Of a DNA stretch of 64,000 bases, positions 44,411-54,859 are shown one piece after another (the stretch's first letter is position 1; the number at the start of each line of letters is the position of its first letter). The notes under the pieces were generated by a model. That model saw only the letters and a program-made list of their open reading frames with translations. It ran no database searches and was not told the origin of the DNA. A program made the position numbers and the translations under genes. This stretch comes from Diabrotica undecimpunctata (taxonomy: Eukaryota > Arthropoda > Insecta > Coleoptera > Chrysomelidae): the NCBI RefSeq assembly GCF_040954645.1, contig NC_092806.1, positions 310,001-374,000 on the forward strand, given 5' to 3'.

Positions 44411-47309
44411 TATATATATATATAATAACGGATTTATTACGGCTGTCGCCGCTTCTCCGCCCCCAATTTCCATCTTTTTCTGTCATATGCAGTTGCCTCT
44501 TCCAAGTCTCTTGCCGCCATTGCTTCATCAATATCGTTGCGCCAACTTCTCCGTGGTCGTCCTCTCTTTCTTCTTTCAGGAGGGATCCATTCCAGTACTC
44601 TCCTAGGCCATCTGTACTCTGGCATTCTTTTAACATGTCCGAACCAGATTAATTGTTTTCTTTCTATGTCATCATTGATATTTCTCTCCATTTTCATTTC
44701 GTTTCTTATTTGTTCGTTTCTAACTCTCTCCAGTTTCGATCTACCGCAGCTTCGTCTCAGATAATCCATTTCTGTCGTCAAAAGTTTATTTCTATTAGCT
44801 TTGGTGACGTCCCATACTTCCGAACCGTAAAGTGTAATACTTTGGACTATACTACCGTAAATGTGTTTTTTGGTTTCTCGTCGAATTGTTTTTTGCCAGA
44901 GAAGAGAGTTTAAGGCACGGGTCGCTGCTCTGCCCTTGTTTATTCTTTCCCTGATTTCATCTGCGCTATTTCCCTTCTTGTTGAAAATGACCCCCAAATA
45001 TTTGCAGGATTGCACGCCTTTGATTTTGTCGTCTTCCAAGACTAGGTCACATATTTCATCTGTTCCCACTGAGAGATATTCACATTTTGTCATATTCATG
45101 TTTAGACCTGCCACCTCATATTCTTCTTGCAGTTTTCTTACCATATAGCTAAGATCGTAGCTGTCTTCGGCAATTACTACCTGGTCATCCGCAAAGAAAA
45201 GTGTATATAGCTTGTTTTCTTCCACCGTTATTCCCATGTTTCTACATTTTTTTACCCATTTCACTAAGGATCTGTCCAAATAGATTTTAAATAAGGTGGG
45301 TGACAGACAGCAGCCTTGTCTTAGTCCTTTTGTTGTTTGAAAAGGAGAGGTGATTTCTTGTCCCATTTTAATTCTTGCAAAGTTTTGTTCGTAATATTTT
45401 TGAGTGGCGTTAATAAGAATTGGGTTTATTTTCAAGTTACCCATTTCTATCCATAGTTGGGAGATCGGTACACTGTCATATGCTTTTTCCAAATCTATTA
45501 AAGCTATATGAGTTTCTCTATTTCTCTGCACTCGTTTTTCCATTGCAATTTTTAATGTGAAGATATTATCCATAGTGGAGCGTCCGGCCCTAAATCCCGC
45601 TTGTTCTTCGGGTTGTTTGTCTTTGATATCATTTTCTATCAGGTTTCGTAGTACTTTTGAGTATAGTCGGCCTATAGTAGCAATCACTGCGATCCCTCTA
45701 TAGTTTTTAGGATCCATCTTTGTGCCTTTCTTGTGTATTGGAGAGATATACGATTGTCTCCATTCTTCTGGAACTTCTTCTCCGTTTAAGCATCTTTCGA
45801 ATAATTTTCGGATCATCTCAAACAGTTTTGATGATCCATACCTAATCAACTCTGGATGTATTCCGCCTGGGCCTGGAGATTTTTTTAATTTCATTCCCTT
45901 AACTGCTTCACTCACTTGTTCTATTGATATTTCGATTCTTCCTTCTACTTCCACTTGTTCATTTGTCTGTTTAAACCTTTCTCTTCTCTCTGTTAATAAG
46001 TTCTCAAAATGCTCTACCCATGTGTTCTCTGGTATTCTATTTATTATGACTTGGTTTTTTGTCGTTGTTCTCATCGTTTTTATAGTTCTCCAGGCTTCAG
46101 AGCTCTTTGTCCCTCCTATATGGTTGTCTAGGTATTGGCATTTTTGTTCCCATGTACTATTTTTCTTTTTAACCACTTCTCGTTTGACTTCTTTATTCAA
46201 GTTTTTATATTGTTGTTTTGTATGTTCGTCTCCCTGTTGTAATAACTGTAGATATACTTCCTTCTTTCTTTTTATCTTTTCTTCCACTTCTTTATCCCAC
46301 CAATATGGTTTATCTACTCTTCGTACCTGTGGCCCTAAGGCTTCTAGCGCTGCGTCTTTCATGCAGTTTTTTATATGTTCGTATTCATCCGTCGTTGATC
46401 TGTGTGATTCCTGTAGTTTTTGTGTTAGTCTCCAGGAGTAAAGTAACTGTGTGCTCTCGTTATCTAGATTATCTAAGGTGTACGTAGTTCTCTCTATTTT
46501 TTCTCTGTGTTCTTTGTTGATGTCTGTGTGGTTCCTGTCTACGAATGGTGTATATATTTTTCCTATTATCAGGCAGTGGTCCGAGCCGCACTCTGCTCCT
46601 CTATTCACCTTTACGTCCTGTACTCTTAACTTAGTTTGTTGTCTTGTTATGAAATAATCTATTATCGATTTTAGACCTCTTGTGTGCTGATACCAGGTGT
46701 ATTTATGTATGTTCTTGTGGGCGAAAAAACCATTCAAAATCTTTAACTCATATTGTTGGCATATATTTATGAGTCTTTCTCCGTTGTTGTTAACAGTTTC
46801 TTCTCCATGCATGCCTACCACTTTACTTTGAACTTGTTTTCCTACTCTGGCATTCAGGTCTCCTCCGCATATAATCTCATGGCTGTTAGGAATTTCGTTC
46901 AGGATTTTTCTAAAGTCTTCTTCAAAAGCTTCCTTTTCTTGCACTGAGTAGTCATCATTTACGGCATATACCCCCAGAATTGTTATTTGTGTTCCTCTTA
47001 GGAGAACCGTCACTTTAATAAAACGTTCGTTGTATGCTTCCCAAGATTTAATATATTTTTCAAATTTCTTGTGTACAAATATTGATATCCCTGCTCTTGC
47101 TCTTTGATCCTTTCCCACTCCTGAGAAGAAATGTAGATAGTCTTTTAATTTTTCGCTTCCATTTCCTTTTTTCTTGGTCTCAGAAAGAATGGCTATATCT
47201 AATTTTCGATTTACAAATTCCTGCATAATTTCTTGTTGTTTGTTCCGGATTCCCTGTATATTCCAGATTCCGTAATTCATGGTCCATTTTCGTTGCTGTT
47301 TTCGTCTAC
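44411..47309 (-). mobile_element. RTE-like LINE, apparently full length
   Basis: About 2.9 kb. The coding-strand 5' leader is only about 30 nt and the 3' UTR about 26 nt, ending in a run of TA repeats (44411-44426). TGAAAGTA occurs right outside both ends (44403-44410 and 47310-47317) and may be an 8-bp target-site duplication. A short 3' UTR with a simple-repeat tail is typical of RTE-clade elements. Confidence 0.75.
44437..47280 (-). CDS. LINE ORF2: endonuclease and reverse transcriptase
   Basis: The uninterrupted frame runs on to 47343 upstream (968 codons), but I chose the Met at 47280 (947 residues). The endonuclease fold starts there (NYGIWNIQG), and the extra 21 codons would include the probable target-site flank. 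In the 968-residue numbering: apurinic-type endonuclease 23-265 with WNIQG (N28), SETK (E55), GGDLN (D162, N164), SIIDYF and SDH (254-256); reverse transcriptase about 485-750 with YRGIAV, AGFRAGRST, LIDLEKAYDS (catalytic D617), GLRQGCCLSP and FFADD (717-720); then the TLYGSEVWD, GHVKRMPEYRWPRR and GRPRRSWRNDIDEA C-terminal blocks seen in RTE/CFDP2-like insect LINEs. All catalytic residues are present, so it may be active. Confidence 0.93.
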   Translation of the reverse strand: MNYGIWNIQGIRNKQQEIMQEFVNRKLDIAILSETKKKGNGSEKLKDYLHFFSGVGKDQRARAGISIFVHKKFEKYIKSWEAYNERFIKVTVLLRGTQITILGVYAVNDDYSVQEKEAFEEDFRKILNEIPNSHEIICGGDLNARVGKQVQSKVVGMHGEETVNNNGERLINICQQYELKILNGFFAHKNIHKYTWYQHTRGLKSIIDYFITRQQTKLRVQDVKVNRGAECGSDHCLIIGKIYTPFVDRNHTDINKEHREKIERTTYTLDNLDNESTQLLYSWRLTQKLQESHRSTTDEYEHIKNCMKDAALEALGPQVRRVDKPYWWDKEVEEKIKRKKEVYLQLLQQGDEHTKQQYKNLNKEVKREVVKKKNSTWEQKCQYLDNHIGGTKSSEAWRTIKTMRTTTKNQVIINRIPENTWVEHFENLLTERRERFKQTNEQVEVEGRIEISIEQVSEAVKGMKLKKSPGPGGIHPELIRYGSSKLFEMIRKLFERCLNGEEVPEEWRQSYISPIHKKGTKMDPKNYRGIAVIATIGRLYSKVLRNLIENDIKDKQPEEQAGFRAGRSTMDNIFTLKIAMEKRVQRNRETHIALIDLEKAYDSVPISQLWIEMGNLKINPILINATQKYYEQNFARIKMGQEITSPFQTTKGLRQGCCLSPTLFKIYLDRSLVKWVKKCRNMGITVEENKLYTLFFADDQVVIAEDSYDLSYMVRKLQEEYEVAGLNMNMTKCEYLSVGTDEICDLVLEDDKIKGVQSCKYLGVIFNKKGNSADEIRERINKGRAATRALNSLLWQKTIRRETKKHIYGSIVQSITLYGSEVWDVTKANRNKLLTTEMDYLRRSCGRSKLERVRNEQIRNEMKMERNINDDIERKQLIWFGHVKRMPEYRWPRRVLEWIPPERRKRGRPRRSWRNDIDEAMAARDLEEATAYDRKRWKLGAEKRRQP

Positions 47310-47319
47310 TGAAAGTAGT

Positions 47320-48800
47320 TAATTTAAAAAAAATTAATCCCAAAATACCGGAAAGTCAAAAGCAAAAACTTTTGCTCTTCCTTTTTCATCATTATGTTCC
47401 ATAATTGATGGTAGATGAAAAAGAGGTAAATATTTTATTTATTGATTATAATTTCATTCTCCAATATTAACGAATATTAATTTTTGTGTACAAGCAAGCG
47501 ATTTTTGGCCGTTTTATTGTGGTACTAATACATGCCATCTGATTAATTACCTCTCCGTTCAATATGCTGACTACAGAACAAATTTATCGAATTAATTCGG
47601 GCCAGAAATTCGTTTGCTAAACCAAATAAAAAACTCCCTATAGGTATTCTTTCTCCGGTAAAAATTTGCGGTTCTAAACGCAAAACGAACGAAAGGCCAA
47701 TATAACTGACGATAAATTTTACATCGCGATAGGAACATCTGTTGATGCCGTCTATGAAACGCTGATACAATATCGTGAATTTTCATGGAGCGACAATTTC
47801 TGTTTGACCTTTTTTTTTGGTGGTGGGTCGATTTCTTCACTACGGATTATGAGAGTAGAAGGATATTGGTTTTATTTCATTACTGGAATGAGTTGCACAA
47901 ACTTATTGTCATCACTAGACTATAACCAATCAAAATGCTTTCACGTTCCAATGTTTTTATTAATTTCTTTATTTGTCTTATTTTTGAGACGTCCCGTATA
48001 ATCGATCATTTCTCTGTCGTATAATATTAATTTTTTATGACCACTTTACAAATTTTAACACTAATAAAAAGTTCCGTTAGTACTAGATATTCGAATTGAA
48101 ATTTTTGAATTGATCATCCCTTTTTAAGATGCCGTTTACTGCTGCAAAGAGTACAACTACTTTTCAACCACGTCATCAAGTGATAAGACCTTAACATATT
48201 TTGGCATTACAAAAGAAAGTAGAAGGAAGTAAAAGAAACCTATCTTCAAATGTCAAAGGTCTGTGTCTGATTAAACCAACAACTGCCTTCTGGTTTATCG
48301 ATTATTAAAAAAAAACAAGTCTTGTACCGTCGCGTTCCTTGTCTGCCATTTACAACGAATTATTTCCAGCAAGGCAATTTATTTTAAATTTTCTCCCGAA
48401 ACAAATTCAGTACCTGCCGGACGGACTGTCACAGCCTCATCAAAAAATTTAATTTTCTACATTCGCTGCTGACAACCGACGAAAAACGTCCGACCCGCGT
48501 ATGTGATGATACATCAAATTAACAAAATTTTGGTAAAGCACGCGCCAGACACAATTTTATACAAATTTAAATTGTTTTATAATAAATTAAAATTCTCGTG
48601 AGTTTTTGTGACAAAAATATAGCTTTGAATTTCGGAGTGATACAATGACAAAACAGATTACTAAGTTTTAAATAAATTAAGTAGCTTGAAGTTAAATAAG
48701 TTATCAATGCATAAATGGAAAATGAAATAGAATGTAAAATTTTTAGACGTATGAACAGTATTATTAAAGATGCTGCAATTAGCAAAAAGCCAAAAGAAAA
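47320..48800. other. No gene recognised; islands at about 47560-47810 and 48290-48520
   Basis: Both islands are non-repetitive and less AT-rich (for example 'gttgatgccgtctatgaaacg' and 'cctgccggacggactgtcac'). They show no transposon motif or long frame. Either could be conserved non-coding DNA. Confidence 0.45.
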
Positions 48801-48805
48801 GCACT

Positions 48806-49262
48806 TATATAGTGGTGTTACACATGTGATGACTGCTCAAAAACTTACATCGGTCAAACTGGTAGAATCTTTAACAAACGTAAAACAGAACATAAAAGGG
48901 TTTTCAGTAATAGAAAAAGAGATTTTACTTACGTACTTCACCTTCTAGATCATAATCATTCTTTTAATGCCCAATTTCAAATTCTCCATATTCAAAATAA
49001 ATGCCTTAAACTATCTTTATTATAAACAAAAATTAAAAAATTTATAATAAATTAAAAAATACAGATATAATTATAAATGGCAAACTTGAGATAAACAGCT
49101 ATCCTCTCTTCAACTTATTTAGTTAATGACTATAAATTGTAGACGCATAGTAACCATACATCACCTGAGAAAGGCACTCTGCCGAAACAGCTGTAGTAAT
49201 AAGAAATTGTAATAAATTTTATAAAAGTGTAAAAAACAAAAGTTTTTAATGTTTTTTTGTTA
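48806..49262 (+). pseudogene. Penelope-like element: GIY-YIG end and 3' tail (copy 3)
   Basis: The plus strand reads DDCSKTYIGQTGRIFNKRKTEHKRVF (about 48825-48905 across one frame), NRKRDFTYVLHLLDHNHSF and FQILHIQNKCLKLSLL, the C-terminal half of a PLE GIY-YIG endonuclease. The non-coding tail follows: 'gactataaattgtagacgc', 'atcacctgagaaaggcactc', 'tgccgaaacagctgtagt'. Stops and one shift make it dead. The tail holds a degenerate hammerhead-like motif (49165-49197). Confidence 0.75.
49165..49197 (+). ncRNA. Degenerate hammerhead-like motif in a PLE tail
   Basis: CTGAGA (core with one base missing), AA, GGC/GCC (stem II, 49173-49175 and 49181-49183), GAA (49184-49186), self-complementary ACAGCTGT (49187-49194), A, GT. 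It has the same order of parts as the foldback hammerheads, including a palindromic stem III. The shortened core and 2-bp stem I make it unlikely to cleave. Confidence 0.35.
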
Positions 49263-49394
49263 GAGTACGTATTACTTTAAAAAACCATTTGCAATGAAAA
49301 ATTTTATCTGATATAAGCTGAAAATGAGCAGATAACGTCAATAATATAGGCTTCTGGCTTCTAAAAACTTATTTTATTAAACTTATTTAATGTT

Positions 49395-51195
49395 ACTTCC
49401 CTCCATTTTTTCGGTCACTTGCTTCCTCTCTCCAATTTCTCACGCCTATTTCTGACAAGTCTTGCTTTAATGCTACTACTCTTTAACCATTTCTTCTTTG
49501 GACGGCATCTTCTTTTTTTTCCCCATTTCTCCCTCTTCAGTATTGTTTTAAAATTTTGATGCTCTGGCATTCGTATAATGTGACCAAGCCATCTAGCTCT
49601 TTGGGCTCGTATGTTTGCCGTAATTGCTAGTTTTCCATACATCCTCATTATTTATTTATTCGTTCGTCTTTTCCAAATATTCTCTGCCGTCTTTGTTTTT
49701 TCTGAGCACCTTTCTTTCCCAGATCTCTTTCCCAGATTTTTTTCTTCCTGCTGGTTCATAATCCACGTTTCACTAGCATACATCACTGTGGGTCTGATTA
49801 CTGTCTCGTAGACTCGCAGATTAGTTGTTCTTGATACATTTTTTGCTTTCAGTAATGAATTTAGTGACCCTATATCTTCTTGCTTTTTTAGGGTGCCTGT
49901 CCGTTCCGAACGTTGGCGATCATTCTGGCTATGATGACTCTGTTGATTGCTATACGGAATAGCTGTATTGAGGTCTTTCTATACCATGCTCTCAGGTTAG
50001 CAAGCCAGGATATTCTTCTTCGTCCTGGGGCCCTTTTTCCTTAAATTTTACTCTATCTCTGCTTCCCTTTATTAATCTTTTCTCTATCTCTTTTTCTTCT
50101 TTTCCCGTGTTCGTTATAATAACTCCTAAGTATTTAAATTTTGACACTTTTTCAAAAATATAGACAGTCTCTCTGCTCCTTTCATTTTGATATATTTAAT
50201 ATTATTTGTTAATATTTTGCGCTTCCTTTTCAAATTTCTGGAAAACTTCTTCTAAATGTTTTTTTGTTCTCGTTAGTATCACCGCATCATCCGCGTACGC
50301 TATGCACTGTTCGCTGCTATTGAAAATAGTGCTGTTTGTGCTCATATTTAATCTTCTTTCGATTTGTTCTAATATTAGGTTGAATAAATTCGTTGATAGG
50401 GGATCCTTTTGTTTTAAACCTCTATGTTCCCATGGGCTCCTATACATCGTTCGATTTAGGGAGTCAGATGCTTGTTTAAAATCTATAAATAATATATGTA
50501 ATCTCAAGTTTTGTTCGTAGCTATTATTTTGTACATTGTACATTAATTTTAACATACTTATTTGATCAGTAGTTGTTCTTCCTGATCTAAAACCTTCCTG
50601 GTGTTCCAATCACTTTGTTATCATATTTTATTAATATTTTTTTAATAATTTTTGCAAGTATTTTATAGACTACTTCTAATAGTGCTATACCTGTATAGTT
50701 TTCGCACTCCTTTTTTATTTCATTTCGCTACCTTCCTTAAAAATCTCAGCTGGGATATTACTTTCTCCTAACTTTTGTTATTTTTTAGGTCTATTATTAT
50801 TTCTTTGACTTCATTTAAAGTTGGTTCCAGCCATGTGTTTAATTTTTCTGTTATTTCACCTAGAAGTAAGCCTTTGTCTCATTCCTTTTTTTTGCAAATT
50901 CCTTTCACTTGCCTTCTTCTTGCCACATAGTTTTCGATCGGATTTTAGGTATTTTCTTTATCTCTTTGTTTTTTGCCCTGTTTCTTCTTGCCAAAACATT
51001 CCTACATTCTTCATCGAACCAGTCTTGCCGTCTTTTTATATGCCCTCTTCCTATACACTTTTCCGCTGCTTCCGACATGGTTGTCTGTTTGGTCTAATAC
51101 TCTTCATATATGTATATCCTTTTTGACTGGATTTTATAGTTTTTTATTTATTTCTTCCTTTAGTCTGTTTACAACCTGCTTCTCTTGAAGGTTCT
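49395..51195 (-). pseudogene. RTE-like LINE, reverse transcriptase and C-terminal region
   Basis: Minus-strand pieces from right to left: EITEKLNTWLEPTLNEVKEI (about 50870-50810, region before the RT), EGFRSGRTTTDQISMLKLM, LHILFIDFKQASDSLNR, the catalytic CIAYADDAVILTRTKKHLEE (frame 50202-50609), and far downstream RARWLGHIIRMPEHQNFKTIL and KRRCRPKKKW (49415-49648). It is interrupted at 49880-50045 by a piece of another LINE. Many frame breaks; the endonuclease is lost or unreadable. Confidence 0.75.
49880..50045 (-). pseudogene. Short C-terminal fragment of a different LINE, lodged in the RTE relic
   Basis: The minus strand gives GPRTKKNILAWLTNLRAWY followed by RKTSIQLFRIAINRVIIARMIANVRNG, the standard last exon-like block of a separate insect LINE group ('SWLRNLRxW...LFRxAxNKVxIAxMIANxRNG'). 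It is GC-richer than the RTE DNA on each side. It entered either by insertion or by recombination. Confidence 0.65.
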
Positions 51196-51199
51196 AATT

Positions 51200-52200
51200 A
51201 GTAATCTAATCTATCTCTAACAGATTTTGGTTTTAATTAATTAAAGTCAATATTATAGAAATAAAAATACTATAAAAGTCTAAAAATATAGTTTGTTTTG
51301 CTAAAAACAAACTATGTAAAAAATTACACAAAGGTACAAACCACAAACCAAAATAAAATTATAAGAAAGCTATACTAATTTGTTTTTACTGTCAAAATCA
51401 TACTTATTTGCAAAAAATATATAATTGAAGAATACGATAGGGTTTTTTATATATAAAAAGCAAGAACATCAATAAATATTTACAGGCACTCTTTTTACAC
51501 TTAAAACTAAAACCAGTTTATTAAACTTTACACATCAAAAAATTTTTCTCACAGTCTCAATATCGTAATTAATACCCACAAAATAAAACACATTTTTTCT
51601 CTTTTATGTGCCTAATTAAACGACAAGATTCATTAAACAGAAAACATCAGGCAGAATTAAACCCGCGACCAGTGAATGTTATAATTATTCTTCGGTGAGA
51701 TCTTTCGAAGCGTAACCCCTTGGATATTGTCCCAATACACCGAATTGACAGGGACTATGCCAATATCGCTTCGTATGGATTTCACGAGAAACCCGATACA
51801 CGATGGGTAATAATATATCCTGCTCCAAAGTGGATTGGAGGGTGTGATTCATGCAAAAACGAGTTCCGTTCGAATCGCTTGCTCGGTGTAGACGAATTGG
51901 AGAGAAAATCAGATAGCCCGGTCAAAAAGCAAACATTAAAAAGTAACAATATCAGAGAATGTAAAATTTAATAAATTTTCTAAACTAACCGGACAGATAT
52001 GAAGTTTCACATCATATTTAAAATTAATCTGGTTTTTCCTGTCTTTTTATATTACATACTAAGTTAAGAAACTTATCTTTTACCTCCAAAGCATATAATA
52101 GTAAAAAAAGTAACAGAAATTTTGAAATTAAATAAAGCAAATACAAATATCCTAATTAAAATTTAATGAAATAAAACAAACCAACATCTAAATAAAACAA
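51200..52200. other. Unannotated stretch with an exon-like GC-richer frame at 51720-51971
   Basis: The 83-codon plus-strand frame MDIVPIHRIDRDYANIASYG... contains KWIGGCDSCKNEFRSN and is in a clearly less AT-rich block (51650-51930). I do not recognise it and see no splice pattern that proves an exon. The rest is AT-rich with no signal. Confidence 0.35.
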
Positions 52201-52264
52201 GTCTATTCTTAGCCCAGTGATATTTTTAATTGCTATGAACGTCTTAAAAGAAGATAGCAGTTTT

Positions 52265-52860
52265 AGCTAGACTTTAAGCAGATGACATGATTGTGTTTAT
52301 CTAAGGAAAATATCTTAGCACTATGGCTCAAAGTCTTTATCAATGGATAGCATCCTTTAGACGTTGGTCTATAATGTCTGGGTACAATTTTTACCCAAAC
52401 AAAACAAACTGCAGATTATTTTCAAAAAGAAACATAATAAAACTGCAATTACCATTAATATTTCTATACAACCAGAAACTAAAATACACCTCACATATAA
52501 ATTTTCTGGGTATGATGTTCAACGAACGTCTATCATCAACGGAAAAATCATATCGAACGTCTTTCATGCAAAAAGGGCTTAAATTTATTAAGATGCTTAG
52601 GCAAGTAAGCCTTGGGCATCTGATAGTCTGATGCTACTAAAAATATACAGAAGTCTTATTCGTTCGAAAATTAATTACGGATGTGTTTCATATAGGTCTG
52701 CTTATCCTTCAATATTAAAATGTCTAGATACTGTACACAACACCGCATTAAGAATAATTCTAGCAGTTTACAGAACAACGTTTGTAGAAAGCTATACTAC
52801 GAACTGGGCAAACCATCACTATCTTTCAAACGACCAAATCAACATACACAGACAATAATG
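52265..52860 (+). pseudogene. LINE reverse transcriptase fragment (I/Jockey group)
   Basis: It starts with ADDMIVFI (catalytic Asp pair, about 52278) and continues YQWIASFRRWSIMSGYNFYPNKTNCRLFSK, NFLGMMFNERLSS, then in the next frame MLLKIYRSLIRSKINYGCVSY and LDTVHNTALRI. This is the second half of the RT with the 'FLGM.FD.RL' and 'LKIYRSLIRSKLDYG' blocks of I-clade-like LINEs. One frame shift at about 52630. Confidence 0.75.
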
Positions 52861-53214
52861 AATAGTTTTTGATCTACCAAGAATCATTCAGGACCATTTA
52901 TATCTGGTTCTCTGCAAAGTGTTTTGTCTCTCTATTATTTGGTCCATAAATTAAGGAGCATCTTCGTTTAGTAATTAATTAGATTAATTCTAAAACTCTT
53001 GTTCTTTGATTTAAACATGTGCTTTCCTTTCTGTAGTAACATAATTGTTTTTATCTGTTATTTTCTTACCACTCACATTTTTACTTTACTTACTCACATT
53101 TCATGATTTTTATTTTTAAATATTTTATATAAAGCTCTTTTTTATCTTTCATACAATTCTATTTTTTATCTGTACTTATTTTTATATTAGATTTGTATAA
53201 TAAGGTTGGTTAGT

Positions 53215-53405
53215 TTTACGATTGCTTTAGGGGGAATATTTTTTAGTAGCTCACCTGTAATTTAATCATAACCTGGAGCTTTCTTCGGGTTATTATTTTC
53301 CGTTAATCCTACCATCACTCTTTTAGCGTAGTTAGTCTAATTTCTTCTTTTAGTTGAAAAGGTTTCTCCCATCTTTCTTCATGCCTTTTACATTCATTGG
53401 GTTTC
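53215..53405 (-). pseudogene. Jockey LINE fragment
   Basis: The minus strand reads ERWEKPFQLKEEIRL, then NNPKKAPGYD.ITGELLKNIPPKAIVKLTNLI. This is the same segment as INPKKIPGYDLISGEPIKNLSRKAIVRLTHLV in the 60540-62256 Jockey. It holds only about 190 bp and has a stop. Confidence 0.65.
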
Positions 53406-53515
53406 AATGTATTTTAACGATATTACCATAAATAGTTCTGCTTTTTATGCATTACACCCAACATGAAATGTGATTAGCAATATTAAGCCGTATTTTTATG
53501 ATACTAATGAAACCT

Positions 53516-54000
53516 TTGCTATTGAAAGGTCACTGTTTGATCACCGACACCTTTTGTAATTTACCAGTATTAACTGATCTTTTATTATCAGCTAAAACAG
53601 ATATATAAAGAACTATAAAAACACAAAGAAAAGATATTCCCCCAGAAATATCTTAAGAAAAATAAAGTTACGGTATGTCAGACGGGAAAAACAGTAAATA
53701 AGTGGAAGGTTTGAGTTTTGCCGACAGTGCATAATGCGGAAATTACAAAGAAAAAGAGAGAAAAGAATATAAGCAAACATAAGATTGTTAGAGACTATAA
53801 CAATACTATAGGTGGTGTTGACCAACATCTTGTTGATTATCCTGTAACCAGAAAACGTGTCAAGAAATATAAAGAAATGTTTCCAGATCTTCTTGAACAC
53901 GTTGAGTAGAATGCATTCGTACTATATAATAAAAAAGATGCAATTGGATCGCATCTAGAATTTCCAGTAAGCTTGATAACGCAACCAACTTAGAATTACC
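53516..54000 (+). pseudogene. piggyBac transposase, C-terminal fragment
   Basis: Plus-strand pieces: GHCLITDTFCNLPVLTDLLLSAKTDI (53530-53600), RTIKTQRKDIPPEIL, then the open frame 53718-53909 with LPTVHNAE, IVRDYNNTIGGVDQHLVDYPVTRKRVKKYK and, past a stop, WNAFVLYNKKDA. The 'DYNxxMGGVDxxDQ..YPVxRKxxKxYK' block with the last catalytic Asp is diagnostic of piggyBac (PGBD4-like). Few frame breaks suggest moderate age. The N-terminal half and the terminal repeats were not found. Confidence 0.8.
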
Positions 54001-54415
54001 AAAGAGATAAAGGTAGAAGTGTGAAAAAAAGATCTTCTATGCTTTTTAACTGCTTTAGACTTAGCAGCTGGTATTTTTGAGATATTATTTCTATCATAGC
54101 GAAGAAATCTCTTTCAACTAGAATATGTTAGTTCAGTACACTGGAGTGGCAGAAGGCAATAGATAAATTAGTTATGAAGGTTAAGCGCGAGTGAGTCAAG
54201 ATATTACTGTACTGATTGCGATATGTGACATTGTGTGGTGCCTTGTTTTAAGAAATAACATCAACGAGTTTATTTTTAGTTCCAATTTTAATTTCGTTTT
54301 TATTATCATATATTAAAAACAACTGTGTAACCTTTTAAATAAATGATTTTTGAATATTACCATAAACACTTCATTCACAAACTTCAATTTCCGTTCTATA
54401 ATTACGAGACGAAAT

Positions 54416-54850
54416 ATGTATGGATTAATTCTTACCTGTATTTTACACCATACACAAAATTTTGTACCTGATACTCAACGAACGATTGGCACAGTATACT
54501 GAAATATAATAGGATTCTGCCAAAGAGGCTTTTTCACAAATATGTCTACCATTGATCACATATCGTCCATTAGACAAATATTAGAAACAATGGCGAAGTA
54601 CGACATTACATCTTCGTAGATTTTAAGACAGCGTACGATACTGTTGAGAGACCCCAATTTTATTCGGTTATGATCGAATTTTAAATATCAAAAGGAATGG
54701 TAGAATTATTTAAAATGTAATAGTAATAAGTAATAAATTATAAAACCGAAAGGAACCAAAAATGTTGTGTGCAACTTGAAAAATGAAGCAAACTTTGATG
54801 TGTCGGAATACGCGAGAAATTCCTTAACTTTGGAATGAAGAAGAAACTGG
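54416..54850 (+). pseudogene. RTE-like LINE reverse transcriptase fragment
   Basis: The plus strand gives IGFCQRGFFTNMSTIDHISSIRQILETMAKYDI, then VDFKTAYDTVERPQFYSVM over a frame change. This corresponds to 'GFRRGRSTIDHIFSIRQIL...VDFKxAYDS' of RTE-like LINEs, with the catalytic Asp of 'DFK.AYD'. Short and broken. Confidence 0.6.
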
Positions 54851-54859
54851 TATTGTTTA

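Noticed and set aside
44537..46947. Plus-strand frames up to 239 codons opposite the RTE-like LINE
   Set aside because: Antisense shadows, rich in Ser/Phe/Leu as expected from the complement of Lys/Glu-rich coding.
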